From NCBI RefSeq assembly GCF_026745355.1, contig NC_079210.1, positions 17,220,922-17,284,921 on the forward strand: 64,000 bases of DNA, read 5' to 3'. Position 1 is the first letter of the stretch; each line of letters starts with the position of its first letter. Source of the DNA: Beta vulgaris subsp. vulgaris. Taxonomy: Eukaryota > Streptophyta > Magnoliopsida > Caryophyllales > Amaranthaceae. The notes under the pieces were generated by a model. The model had not been told where the DNA came from, searched no databases, and saw only the letters and a program-made list of their open reading frames with translations. A program made the translations under genes and the position numbers. This document shows, one piece after another, positions 35,525 through 47,451 of this stretch.

Positions 35525-35541
35525 TGTATCAGAGCGGGAAC
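35525..35541 (+). promoter_or_regulatory. Primer-binding site of copia A
   Basis: TGTATCAGAGCGGGAAC differs by one base from the TGGTATCAGAGC sites at 39441, 40719 and 44084 in the neighbouring elements. It is complementary to the 3' end of initiator tRNA-Met, which primes minus-strand cDNA. Confidence 0.8.
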
Positions 35542-35585
35542 TCTAAAAATCAGGAAACCCTGTTGAGTTGAAGATCTTAAAAAAT

Positions 35586-38500
35586 ATGAATACTAGAGAG
35601 AAACTGGAAGAAGGATACTCTATGTAGAGGCCACCAATGTTCAATGGTAAGTTCTACACCTACTGGAAGAACAGAATGGAGATCTTTATCAAAGCCGACA
35701 ATTACCAGGTATGGAGAGTCATAGAGGTAGGTGATTTTGAAGTCACTACCACTAATGACAAGAATGAGGTAATTCCTAAATCTATATCTGATTTTGATAA
35801 AGGAGATTTCGAAAAGATGGAAGTTAATGCTCTTGCCATAAAACTATTTCATTGTGGTCTTGGACATCATGAACACAATCGTGTCATGGGATGCAAAACC
35901 ACAAAACAAATTTGGGATCTTCTTGAAGTCATTCATGAAGGTACGAGTGAAGTTAAGAGATCAAAAATAGATCTTTTGATGAACCAATATGAACTCTTTC
36001 AAATGAAATCAAAAGAGTCTATCCAAGACATGTTTACACGCTTTACTAATATTATTAACGAGCTAACATCTCTTGGAAAAGTGATTACATCTGAGGAACA
36101 GGTACGAAAGGTCCTAAGGAGCCTTCCTAGGGATCGATGGATAGCTAAGGTTACTGCCTTACAAGAAACTAAGGACTTTACAAGTTCAATTTGGAACAAC
36201 TTGCTGGTTCCCTCATGACTCAGAGATTGCAATTGGACAATGAAATGGAGACATGTCCAAGCAAAAATCATTGCCTTAAAAGCTGATGAAAGTGAAGACT
36301 CAAAACTGATGAAGAAGAATCGCTCTCATGGTCCGAAAATTCAAAAGAATGTTTAGGAACATGAAGAATGGAGATACAAAGGTAAGAATAAAATATTCTA
36401 ACAAACTTGTTTGTCATAAGTGTGGCATTCTGAGCACTTATCAAGGATTGTCCCCAATGGGAACAAGAAAAAGGCAAAGGAAGGGAAGAAGCAAGATAGG
36501 AACAAGGAATACAAAATTCCTATACTCAATCTGACATGAAGAAAGCTATGTTGCTGCATGGGGAGACTCTGACTCCGAAGAAGAAGATGATCCTCAACCA
36601 AATGAGGAGACTGCAAACTTCTGTCTTATGGCTCTTGACAATTCCGAATCTGATGAAGAGATTGAATCTCTTGAGGCAAGTCTAGACACATCAAAACTCG
36701 TCTTAATTCTTTAAGTAAAGAAAATTATTTGAGTTTATTGTTGACGCTGTAAATGATTGCAAAGATGAGATATTAAACAAAACAATGTCAACATGCTTTA
36801 ATGTTGCAAAGGAACATACCTCTGGGCTTAAAAGTATTCACATTGATATTGAGAAAAGATTTTTCGAGTTGTTTGACAAAAATCTTAAATTAAAAGAGGA
36901 TTTCGAAAATCTTAAAAATGAGAACTACTTGTTAAGCCTTGAGTTGTCACAATTAAAAGAGTTTGTTCCTGAAGTAATTCTTTGACATTAAGTCAGTTCC
37001 CTTGCAAAGTTTCAAATCTGAAATAAACGAATTGAAAAATCATGTTTCATTTTTGGAAATTGAAAAATGAACTTGTAGGGGAACTGCACCAAATGAGAAA
37101 TGAAAAGAAAATGCTACCTATTCCAAACTGGATTAAGAACCCTCAAACAAAACGAACGAAGGTCTTGGTTTTAATCACAAAAAGAAATTTAAAAACCTAA
37201 AAAGAGAGTTGATTTACCAAGTGATAAAGTTTGTATGTTTTGTGGGAACACTGGTCATTTAGGAACTCTTGTCCTAAAAGACTTGGTCGCATTAATGAGA
37301 ATTGGAAACAAGTAGATAACTTGGAAAACAAAATCTATTGTACCTGAAGGAAAGGAACCCAAGAAAGATTGGGTTCCTAACTCTAACAATTATTTTCTTG
37401 CAGGTTGGAGTGAGTGGGAACAACACATGGTACCTAGACAGTGGTTGTTCTAAGCATATGACTGGAGATAAATCAAGATTTCTCTCACTCTCAGCCTATA
37501 TGGTGGAAGTGTGACTTTTGGTGACAACAAGAAAGGTAACATAGTTGCCATGGGCAAAGTTGGTAAGTCATCGTCACATTCCATAGATAATGTTTTCTAG
37601 TTGATGGTTAAAGCATAATTGTTGAGTATTTCCCAATTCTGTGATAAGAGAACTGTGTGAAGTTTAATAGTGAAAAATGCTTAATTATCAATAATAGCAC
37701 AAAGGATGTCGTTTTAGAAGGAACAAAAAAAGGGAACACATATGTTGTGGATCTCAACCTTGTTCCCAAAATCAAATTTACATGCCTTTGTGTTATTGAT
37801 GATGATTCATTTTTATGGCAAGCGTCTAGGTCATGCTAGTTTTCTTGCTTGACAAACTCGTTCTAAAGAACTAGTTTTAGGTTTACCTTATAAGTTTCAT
37901 TTAGATCATGTTTGTGATGCTTGCGCTAAAGGTAAGCATTTTAGGTCCTCTTTCAAGTCCAAAAATGTGGTAAGTACCACAAGACCATTAGAGTGAATTC
38001 ATATGGATTTATGTGGACCTATGAGATCAAAGTAGAAGTGGCAAGAAATATGTGTGTTATTGTAGATGACTTCTCTAGATTTACTGGGTTATTTTCTTTC
38101 TAGCAAGGAGAGACTTATGATGAGTTCCTTGTCTTTGCAAAGAAAGTTCAAAATTTGAGTGGTAAAAATTGCTAACCTTAGATCCGACCATGGCAAAGAA
38201 TTTGAGAACATTTAAGTTGATGATTTAGTAGAGACAATGGCTTAGATCACAATTTCTCCGCCCCTAGAACACCTCAAAAATGGTGTTGTTGAAAGGAAGA
38301 ATAGAACATTAGAAGAAATGGCTAGGACTATGTTGATAGCTAGTGGTCTTACTATAAACTTTTGGGCCGAAGCTGTGAATACTGCTTGTCATCATTAAAA
38401 TCGTGCCATGGTGAGACCTTTATTAAATAAAACTCCTTATGAGCTGTATTTTGGTAAAAAGCCCAATATTACATATTTCAGAACATTTGGATGTAAATGT

Positions 38501-39344
38501 TTTGTTCATAATAATGGGAAACAAAATCTTGGAAAATTTGATGCTAGAATTATGAAGCAGTATTTTAGGATACTCTTCTAGTAGCAAAGCTTATAGAGTT
38601 TATAATAAAAGGTCTATGTGTGTAGAAGAAAGTGTGCATGTATTTTTGATGAAATAGATAAATTTGTTGCAAGCACACAAGTTAATGATGACTTCGAAAT
38701 AGGATTGGAAAAAGATCAAAGTCTTATTGATGAGACTTTGGAAGACGAAGTCATGGGAACAAAGCCTAGGGAACATCATCCTGTTCCTGTTCCCAATGAA
38801 GGAGAAGAAGAACTAGGTGAGGATACACAAGTGAATGAATCCACTATTGTTGAACCTGGTTCCCAAGAACAGGGAAGTGAAGATGATCAAGAAATCAAGT
38901 TTCCATCCAGGATTTCCAACCAAAGCCTTGGAAAACTCATCGTTCCCATCCTGTGGAATTCATAATCAGTGACATAAACAAGGGAACTCAAACGAGATCT
39001 CAATTGAGAAATTTTTGAGCTTTTCATGTTTTTCTTTCTATGATGGAACCAGGAACCATGAAGAAGCTCTCACTGATGCTGATTGGATTGTAGCTATGCA
39101 AGATGAACTTCATCAATTTGAAAGAAACAAAGTTTGGCACCTTGAACCTAAACCTAAACCTAAACCTAAACACAACAAGGTTATTGGTTTAAAATGGGTG
39201 TTTAGAAACAAGTTGGATGAATTCGGAACCATAGTAAGAAACAAGGCCAGGTTAGTTGTGAAAGGATACAATCAACGAGAAGGTATAGATTATGAAGAAA
39301 CTTTTGCACCTGTTGCAAGATTGGAGGCAATTAGTTACGTTTAA
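35586..39344 (+). pseudogene. Ty1/copia element A gag-pol, multiply frameshifted
   Basis: gag (35586-36218) starts MNTREKLEEGY, has an early TAG, and reads MFNGKFYTYWKNRMEIFIKA and WDLLEVIHEGT, the copia UBN2-type gag. A zinc-knuckle remnant CMFCGNTGH lies near 37235. The protease motif NTWYLDSGCSKHMTGD is at 37422-37469. Integrase pieces show CDACAKGKHF, DLCGP, RSDHGKEFEN and NGVVERKNRTLEEMA, so the three catalytic acidic residues are visible in different frames. RT starts (39015-39344: [42 protein letters not shown]) and breaks off. Many indels occur, and RNase H and the 3' LTR are missing. Between 36720 and 37390 only decayed gag-like coiled-coil coding remains. Confidence 0.85.
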
Positions 39345-39624
39345 AATAATAATTGTCTTAAGTTTGAAATTCCGCAAAAGTTACGTTTATTTCTACGCAT
39401 ACAATTGTCCCCCCGATATTGTTCCTAGTGAAATAACAATTGGTATCAGAGCTATAACTCACAAAAGATAGGAAACCCTATTGAGAAAAAGATCCAAGGA
39501 ACAATGAATACCACCGAGAAACTTGAGGAAGGTTACTCCACGCAAAGGCCTCTCATGCTCAATGGGAAGTTCTATTCCTACTTGAAGAACCAAATGGAGA
39601 TATTCATCAAAGCTGAAAACTACC
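39345..39624 (+). mobile_element. Ty1/copia element B: LTR end, primer site and gag start
   Basis: The 95 bp of probable LTR end (ATTCCGCAAAAGTTACGTTT onward) is followed by TGGTATCAGAGC (39441-39452), the initiator tRNA-Met site. gag opens at ATG 39504 (MNTTEKLEEGYSTQRPLMLN) and is cut at 39624 inside IKAENY. The missing continuation QVWRIIEVGDFE is found at 47457, on the other side of the CRM-like block. The gag is clearly the same family as copia A. How the LTR of B came to abut the RT of A is unclear (deletion or rearrangement). Confidence 0.8.
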
Positions 39625-40716
39625 TGATGCAGGAGCATCTAGCTTAAACAATCAAGGTCTTCTTCTACATGATCAAAAGAAGAACATGGTGAAAGAGGTT
39701 CAATTTCTTAGCCTAACTAGCTCGGTTTATTCTAAAACCTTACTTAAGCACCTTGATTAGGCTAATCCTATGTTAATCTCTACTTAAGCAAGATTAACTA
39801 ATACTAATGACACCTTGAACATCATTATGTATTGGTAATCAAGTTTAGTAAGTGATTAGTAGCCTAATTACATACTTAAGTTATGTTAATCATGCTTTAA
39901 GAGCTAAGCTAGTTAGTTTTCCTCTAATCCGGTTGTATAAGCAAGCTTAGGAATGGTTTTTGCTGCATTTTGGTGCCACCTCCTACTGAATTGAAGACTT
40001 AGGGAAGAGTATAAGCCCACATGAAGTTCACATGGGCAAGGGAAGCTACATCCACTAAGAGGAGAAGACTTCATGAGGAGGAAGGCTGCTGCCCAGCTCC
40101 AGCGTGATTCCTAGCTTCTCTTTGAAGCTTTTGGGCAGCAATCATTTGAGCTGCAAATGACTCAAGCTTTTGAGGAGTTATAGTTTAATATGTTTACTTT
40201 AGTATTCTATTGGTAGTTTTCCTGTTTTGTAACTTCCAATAGGGAACTAAGCTAGTTTTTAGAAAGTGTGCTGAACAGTTTGTAATTTTTGTTTCATGTA
40301 TTTTATTAGCTTATTTGGCATAGCTCTTGTGGTCAAAATCAGCTGATTTTTGGACAAAAGGTAGACATATAAGTTAGCTTTGTATTCCTTTTGGAATCAA
40401 GTCATTTGAATGAAAATTGAGAGTTTTATGATTAAAACACTAAGCTGTCTGCTTATTGTCTTTCCGGTCAGTTTCGACCATTATCAAATCTTTGCTTAAT
40501 TCTTTCACTTAATCGTTGAATTGGTGAATGAAACTCAAAGTAGATGCAAGTTAGAAGCTTATTGTTATAACTTGATCTTAGATTGGTGGTATTTGGGTAG
40601 CGAAAGTGGTGGTTGTTCAATCTAATTGAACCGGTTTGTAACAAACATTTATGTTCTCTTTCTTTGTTCTTACTTACTTGTTCGAATGCTCTTGAATGCT
40701 TAATCAATATGTATCA
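39625..40716 (+). repeat. LTR 1 of the CRM-like block (1,092 bp)
   Basis: TGATGCAGG to TGTATCA, followed after TT by the primer site at 40719. Its small indels match LTR 3 rather than LTR 2 at several places, e.g. TGAGGAGGAAGG and CCTTGAACATC. Confidence 0.93.
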
Positions 40717-40718
40717 TT

Positions 40719-40730
40719 TGGTATCAGAGC
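40719..40730 (+). promoter_or_regulatory. Primer-binding site, internal copy 1
   Basis: TGGTATCAGAGC, complementary to initiator tRNA-Met, two bases after LTR 1. Confidence 0.9.
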
Positions 40731-40887
40731 TGTAGGTTGATTAAGAGCATTCTAATTCATCCCTTAAACACATTAAACACACAAACAAAATCCAAACACA
40801 ATTCCCCCCCAAAACCGAACCTATTCTAAGCCCAAACACACTTCTTTTCTTCTTTCTAGCCTAACTTTCATTGAGGTTGAATCAATC

Positions 40888-43089
40888 ATGAGTGGAGGTG
40901 AAGAAAATCAGTTTAAAAGAGGTATGAATGTGCATGAAGCAAGGATGGTGGGATTGGAGAATCAAATGGCCACTTTGAGTGAGCAAATGACCAATTTGAT
41001 GACTGTGGTGAGAGAAGGGTATAGAGGGCCTTTAAGGAGAGATAATGTGGAGGATGAAGGTGTAGCTTATGATAGTAGTGAGGAGGTTCTTTCTGAATCT
41101 TCAAGAACTAGGAGAAAACCACAAAAGATAGATGACTTTAGGGACATAAAGCTAGAAGTTCCAGAGTTTGATGGAAACTTAAATCCGGATGTGTTCTTAG
41201 AGTGGATGTCTAGGTGTGATCGAATTTTTGAGCTTAAGGAGTATGATGATGCTAAAGCTTTCAAAATTGCAGTAGCTAAGCTAAAGGGGTATGCATCCCT
41301 TTGGTGGGAGAATGTTGTACTAGCTAGGAGTAGAAAACAAAAGACTAAAATCAAGAGTTGGAGTAAGCTTAAAAAGAAAATGAGGGAGAAGTTTTTACCA
41401 TCTACTTACACCCTTGATTTGTATAACCAATTGGCTGAAATATCTCAAGACCATAAAGGGGGTAGAACATTACATCCATGAGTTTGAAAAGTTGTTGATG
41501 AAATTGGATGTACAGGAGAGAGAGGAGCAAACCATGTCTAGATTTCTAGGAGGGTTAGAAAAAGACATTAGGAGGAAGGTGGAGTTACATCCTTATTCTA
41601 CCTTAGATGAACTCTTTAAGTTAGCTCTTAAAGTTGAAAAACACATTAAGGAGAAGAAGAAGAAACCTTTTATGAAGGGAACTACCTATCCTCAGGGAGT
41701 TTCTAATGTTAACACACCATACACATCTCCTTACACTCCTAAAGGTGATGGTTCGAAAGTGGTTGATAAAGGAAGAAAGTAGGATGAAACCTCAAAAAAA
41801 TCTGATGTTAAGTGCTTTAAGTGTCATGGTTATGGTCATTATCAAGCTCAATGTCCTAATAAAAGAGTAATGACTTTAATTGACATTAAAAACATTGAAG
41901 AATCACTTGAACATAAAGGAGACCATGAAGAGGAGCTTGAAGAGGAGGCCGAATGTGAAGGAGCTTTGGAGGTTGGAGAGGTAACACAAGGTGATCATTT
42001 AAGCCTTGTTCTAAGGAAGTTCTTCATGCCAAAGAAGCTGAATTGGTTCCTTCTCAAAGGGATCAAATCTTTCAAACAAAATGCTTGATTGGAGGGAAGA
42101 TATGTTCGATGATCATTGATGGAGGGAGCTGCACTAATGTCGCCTCATCTTCTAGGTGGACAAGCTCAATCATGCTACTTTCTCACATCCTAAACCATAT
42201 AAGCTTCATTGGCTTAATGATGGCAACTGTGTGGAGGTAACAAAACAAGATTTAATTAGCTTTTCTTTTGGAGATTCTTATAAGGATGAAGTTTTATGTG
42301 ATGTATTACCTATGGATGCATGTCATGTACTCTTAGGTAGACCTTGGCAATCTGATAAAGAAACCTTGCATAATGGTAGGACTAATACTTACACTTTCAT
42401 GCATAACAAGAAGAAAATTGTGCTTAGTCCTAGTCCATGGCCGAATACTTTAAAACCAAAAACAACACCACCTAAAACACAAAACAAAAAAACCTTAATC
42501 CTTTCTAAACCACAACTTGACAAAGCTGTAGAAAAGGGGAAGGTTATGGGTGAAAATGATGAGAATTTTGATGAAGTGCACGAAATGGTGAAGCCTTTAG
42601 TGAAGGAGTTTGGTGATGTCTTTCCTATTGATCTTCCATGTGGTTTGACAAATGCTCCTAGTACTTTCATGAGACTTATGCACGAGGTACTCAAGCTCTT
42701 CATTGGTATCTTTGTTGTTGTTTATTTTGGTGATATTCTTGTGTATAGTCAAAGTGAACAGGAACATCTAGTGTGGTTACATCTAAGGAAGAAAAGATTT
42801 CCTACAAGGAAGAAGAACAAGCTAATGCCACGAAGTGATGGTCCTTTCAAAGTGCTAGAGAAGATCAACAACAATGCATACAAGATAGAATTGCCAGATG
42901 AAGGGAAACATCTCTGCTACATCCAATGTTGGTGATTTAGCTCCATATCTTGCAGAAGATTTTGAAATACAAGAATACCTTTTCGAACCTGAGGAGAATG
43001 ATGCAGGAGCATCTAGCTTAAACAATCAAGGTCTTCTTCTACATGATCAAAAGAAGAACATGGTGAAAGAGGTTCATTTCTTAGCCTAA
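40888..43089 (+). pseudogene. CRM-like gag-pol, copy 1
   Basis: Starts MSGGEENQFKRGMNVHEAR. gag is open to about 41460, then one extra G (CATAAAGGGGGTAG) shifts the frame. Further indels occur near 41775, 42015, 42153 and 42903 compared with copy 2. Content in order: gag core ([29 protein letters not shown]), zinc knuckle [14 protein letters not shown], protease [13 protein letters not shown]. Then comes a deleted pol in which the RT start (VFPIDLP) jumps to [12 protein letters not shown] and [12 protein letters not shown], then directly to the integrase C-terminus. The RT motif reads YFGD instead of YFDD, losing a catalytic Asp. The frame ends inside LTR 2. Confidence 0.88.
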
Positions 43090-44081
43090 CTAGCTCGGTT
43101 TATTCTAAAACCTTACTTAAGCACCTTGATTAGGCTAATCCTATGTTAATCTCTACTTAAGCAAGATTAACTAATACTAATGACACCTTAATCATCATTA
43201 TGTATTGGTAATCAAGTTTAGTAAGTGATTAGTAGCCTAATTACATACTTAAGTTATGTTAATCATGCTTTAAGAGCTAAGCTAGTTAGTTTTCCTCTAA
43301 TCCGGTTGTATAAGCAAGCTTAGGAATGGTTTTTGCTGCATTTTGGTGCCACCTCCTACTGAATTGAAGACTTAGGGAAGAGTATAAGCCCACATGAAGT
43401 TCACATGGGCAAGGGAAGCTACATCCACTAAGAGGAGAAGACTTCATGAGGAAGGCTGCTGCCCAGCTCCAGCGTGCTTCCTAGCTTCTTTTGAAGCTTT
43501 TGGGCAGCAATCATTTGAGCTGCAAATGACTCAAGCTTTTGAGGAGTTATAGTTTAATATGTTTACTTTAGTATTCTATTGGTAGTTTTCCTGTTTTGTA
43601 ACTTCCAATAGGGAACTAAGCTAGTTTTTAGAAAGTGTGCTGAACAGTTTGTAATTTTTGTTTCATGTATTTTATTAGCTTAGTTGGCATAGCTCTTGTG
43701 GTCCAAATCAGCTGATTTTTGGAAAAAAGGTAGACATATAAGTTAGATTTGTATTCCTTTTGGAATCAAGTTATTTGAATGAAAATTGAGAGTTTTATGA
43801 TCAAAACACTAAGCTGTCGCTTATTGTCTTTCCGGTCAGTTTGACCATTATCAAATCTTTGCTTAATTCTTTCACTTAATCGTTGAATTGTGAATGAAAC
43901 TCAAAGTAGATGCAAGTTAGAAGCTTATTGTTATAACTTGATCTTAGATTGGTGGTATTTGGGTATGAAAGTGGTGGTTGTTCAATCTAATTGAACCGGT
44001 TTGTAACAAACATTTATGTTCTCTTTCTTTGTTCTTACTTACTTGTTCGAATGCTCTTGAATGCTTAATCAATATGTATCA
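42999..44081 (+). repeat. LTR 2 (middle) of the CRM-like block (1,083 bp)
   Basis: Serves as 3' LTR for copy 1 and 5' LTR for copy 2. It is shorter than LTR 1 and LTR 3 because of several one- to three-base losses, e.g. GGTATGAAAG for GGTAGCGAAAG and TTGAATTGTGAATG for TTGAATTGGTGAATG. Confidence 0.93.
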
Positions 44082-44083
44082 TT

Positions 44084-44095
44084 TGGTATCAGAGC
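44084..44095 (+). promoter_or_regulatory. Primer-binding site, internal copy 2
   Basis: TGGTATCAGAGC directly after LTR 2, identical to the site of copy 1. Confidence 0.9.
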
Positions 44096-44251
44096 TGTAG
44101 GTTGATTAAGAGCATTCTAATTCATCCCTTAAACACATTAAACACACAAACAAAACCCAAACACAATCCCCCCCAAAACCGAACCTATTCTAAGCCCAAA
44201 CACACTTCTTTTCTTCTTTCTAGCCTAACTTTCATTGAGGTTGAATCAATC

Positions 44252-46497
44252 ATGAGTGGAGGTGAAGAAAATCAGTTTAAAAGAGGTATGAATGTGCATG
44301 AAGCAAGGTTGTGGGATGGAGAATCAAATGGCCACTTTGAGTGAGCAAATGCCAATTTGATGACTGTGGTAGAGAAGGGTAAGAGGGCCTTTAAGGAGAG
44401 ATAATGTGGAGGATGAAGGTGTAGCTTATGATAGTAGTGAGGAGGTTCTTTCTGAATCTTCAAGAACTAGGAGAAAACCACAAAAGAAAGATGACTTTAG
44501 GGACATAAAGCTAGAAGTTCCAGAGTTTGATGAAACTTAAATCCGGATGGTTCTTAGAGTGGATGTTCTAGGTGTGATCGAATTTTTGAGCTTAAGGAGT
44601 ATGATGATGCTAAAGCTTTCAAATTGCAGTAGCTAAGCTAAAGGGGTATGCATCCCTTTGGTGGGAGAATGTTGTACTAGCTAGGAGTAGAAAACAAAAG
44701 ACTAAAATCAAGAGTTGGAGTAAGCTTAAAAAGAAAATGAGGGAGAAGTTTTTACCATCTACTTACACCCTTGATTTGTATAACCAATTGGCCGAAATAT
44801 CTCAAGACCATAAAGGGGTAGAACATTACATCCATGAGTTTGAAAAGTTGTTAATGAAATTGGATGTACAGGAGAGAGAGGAGCAAACCATGTCTAGATT
44901 TCTAGGAGGGTTAGAAAAAGACATTAGGAGGAAGGTGGAGTTACATCCTTATTCTACCTTAGATGAACTCTTTAAGTTAGCTCTTAAAGTTGAAAAACAC
45001 ATTAAGGAGAAGAAGAAGAAACCTTTTATGAAGGGAACTACCTATCCTCAGGGAGTTTCTAATGTTAACACACCATACACATCTCCTTACACTCCTAAAG
45101 GTGATGGTTCGAAAGTGGTTGATAAAGGGAAGAAAGTAGTGGATGAAACCTCAAAAAAATCTGATGTTAAGTGCTTTAAGTGTCATGGTTATGGTCATTA
45201 TCAAGCTCAATGTCCTAATAAAAGAGTAATGACTTTAATTGACATTAAAAACATTGAAGAATCACTTGAACATAAAGGAGACCATGAAGAGGAGCTTGAA
45301 GAGGAGGCCGAATGTGAAGGAGCTTTGGAGGTTGGAGAGGTAACTCAAGGTGATCATTTAAGCCTTGTTCTAAGGAGAGTTCTTCATGCCAAAGAAGCTG
45401 AATTGGTTCCTTCTCAAAGGGATCAAATCTTTCAAACAAAATGCTTGATTGGAGGGAAGATATGTTCGATGATCATTGATGGAGGGAGCTGCACTAATGT
45501 CGCCTCATCTTCTATGGTGGACAAGCTCAATCATGCTACTTTCTCACATCCTAAACCATATAAGCTTCATTGGCTTAATGATGGCAACTGTGTGGAGGTA
45601 ACAAAACAAGCTTTAATTAGCTTTTCTTTTGGAGATTCTTATAAGGATGAAGTTTTATGTGATGTATTACCTATGGATGCATGTCATGTACTCAAAGGTA
45701 GACCTTGGCAATCTGATAAAGAAACCTTGCATAATGGTAGGACTAATACTTACACTTTCATGCATAACAAGAAGAAAATTGTGCTTAGTCCTAGTCCATG
45801 GCCGAATACTTTAAAACCAAAAAGAACACCACCTAAAACACAAAACAAAAAAACCTTAATCCTTTCTAAACCACAACTTGACAAAGCTGTAGAAAAGGAG
45901 AAGGTTATGGGTGAAAATGATGAGAATTTTGATGAAGTGCACGAAATGGTGAAGCCTGTAGTGAAGGAGTTTGGTGATGTCTTTCCTATTGATCTTCCAT
46001 GTGGTTTGACAAATGCTCCTAGTACTTTCATGAGACTTATGCACGAGGTACTCAAGCTCTTCATTGGTATCTTTGTTGTTGTTTATTTTGGTGATATTCT
46101 TGTGTATAGTCAAAGTGAACAGGAACATCTAGTGTGGTTACATCTAAGGAAGAAAAGATTTCCTACAAGGAAGAAGAACAAGCTAATGCCACGAAGTGAT
46201 GGTCCTTTCAAAGTGCTAGAGAAGATCAACAACAATGCATACAAGATAGAATTGCCAGATGAAGGGGGAAACATCTCTGCTACATCCAATGTTGGTGATT
46301 TAGCTCCATATCTTGCAGAAGATTTTGAAATACAAGAATACCTTTTCGAACCTGAGGAGAATGATGCAGGAGCATCTAGCTTAAACAATCAAGGTCTTCT
46401 TCTACATGATCAAAAGAAGAACATGGTGAAAGAGGTTCAATTTCTTAGCCTAACTAGCTCGGTTTATTCTAAAACCTTACTTAAGCACCTTGATTAG
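44252..46497 (+). pseudogene. CRM-like gag-pol, copy 2
   Basis: The ATG at 44252 opens the same gag as copy 1, but a cluster of single-base losses between about 44308 and 44630 destroys its N-terminal frame. From 44737 to 46497 one frame of 586 codons is intact: gag C-terminal half, zinc knuckle, protease ([13 protein letters not shown]), the truncated RT with YFGD, and the integrase tail ([20 protein letters not shown]). It then runs across the LTR 3 boundary ([14 protein letters not shown]) to a TAG 136 bp into the LTR. The pol deletion matches copy 1. The product could at most be a Gag-protease protein that needs other elements for copying. Confidence 0.88.
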
Positions 46498-47451
46498 GCT
46501 AATCCTATGTTAATCTCTACTTAAGCAAGATTAACTAATACTAATGACACCTTGAACATCATTATGTATTGGTAATCAAGTTTAGTAAGTGATTAGTAGC
46601 CTAATTACATACTTAAGTTATGTTAATCATGCTTTAAGAGCTAAGCTAGTTAGTTTTCCTCTAATCCGGTTGTATAAGCAAGCTTAGGAATGGTTTTTGC
46701 TGCATTTTGGTGCCACCTCCTACTGAATTGAAGACTTAGGGAAGAGTATAAGCCCACATGAAGTTCACATGGGCAAGGGAAGCTACATCCACTAAGAGGA
46801 GAAGACTTCATGAGGAGGAAGGCTGCTGCCCAGCTCCAGCGTGATTCCTAGCTTCTTTTTGAAGCTTTTGGGCAGCAATCATTTGAGCTGCAAATGACTC
46901 AAGCTTTTGAGGATATAGTTTAATATGTTTACTTTAGTATTCTATTGGTAGTTTTCCTGTTTTGTAACTTCCAATAGGGAACTAAGCTAGTTTTTAGAAA
47001 GTATGCTGAACAGTTTGTAATTTTTGTTTCATGTATTTTATTAGCTTAGTTGGCGTAGCTCTTGTGGTCCAAATCAGCTGATATTTGGACACAAGGTAGA
47101 CATATAAGTTAGCTTTGTATTCATTTTGGAATCAAGTCATTTGAATGAAAATTGAGAGTTTTATGCTCAAAACACTAAGCTGTGTGCTTATTGTCTTTCC
47201 GGTCAGTTTCGACCATTATCAAATCTTTGCTTAATTCTTTCACTTAATCGTTGAATTGGTGAATGAAACTCAAAGTAGATGCAAGTTAGAAGCTTATTGT
47301 TATAACTTGATCTTAGATTGGTGGTATTTGGGTAGCGAAAGTGGTGGTTGTTCAATCTAATTGAACCGGTTTGTAACAAACATTTATGTTCTCTTTCTTT
47401 GTTCTTACTTACTTGTTCGAATGCTCTTGAATGCTTAATCAATATGTATCA
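46362..47451 (+). repeat. LTR 3 of the CRM-like block (1,090 bp)
   Basis: TGATGCAGG to TGTATCA, immediately followed by the CTACC duplication and the resumed copia B gag. Open frames seen here on the minus strand are shared by LTR 1 and are not genes. Confidence 0.93.

Larger units (their letters stand above)
39625..47451 (+). mobile_element. CRM-like Ty3/gypsy block: LTR-internal-LTR-internal-LTR
   Basis: Three near-identical LTRs of about 1.09 kb (each TGATGCAGGAGC to AATATGTATCA) alternate with two internal regions of about 2.28 kb. The 5-bp target duplication CTACC is at 39620-39624 and 47452-47456, so the whole block behaves as one insertion into the copia B gag. A pol frame running into the 3' LTR, and the C-terminal integrase text [19 protein letters not shown], fit the CRM chromovirus group by recall of family features. 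Both internals share the same large pol deletion, so this is a non-autonomous family. Confidence 0.88.

Noticed and set aside
39147..39172. (CCTAAA)4, resembling interstitial telomere repeats
   Set aside because: The unit is a hexamer, not the plant CCCTAAA heptamer, and it lies in the copia RT frame as a Pro-Lys run.
40468..40707. 79-codon minus-strand ORF in the CRM-like LTRs (also at 47203-47442)
   Set aside because: Identical in both LTRs because the LTRs are identical, absent as an open frame in LTR 2, and lacking recognisable features.
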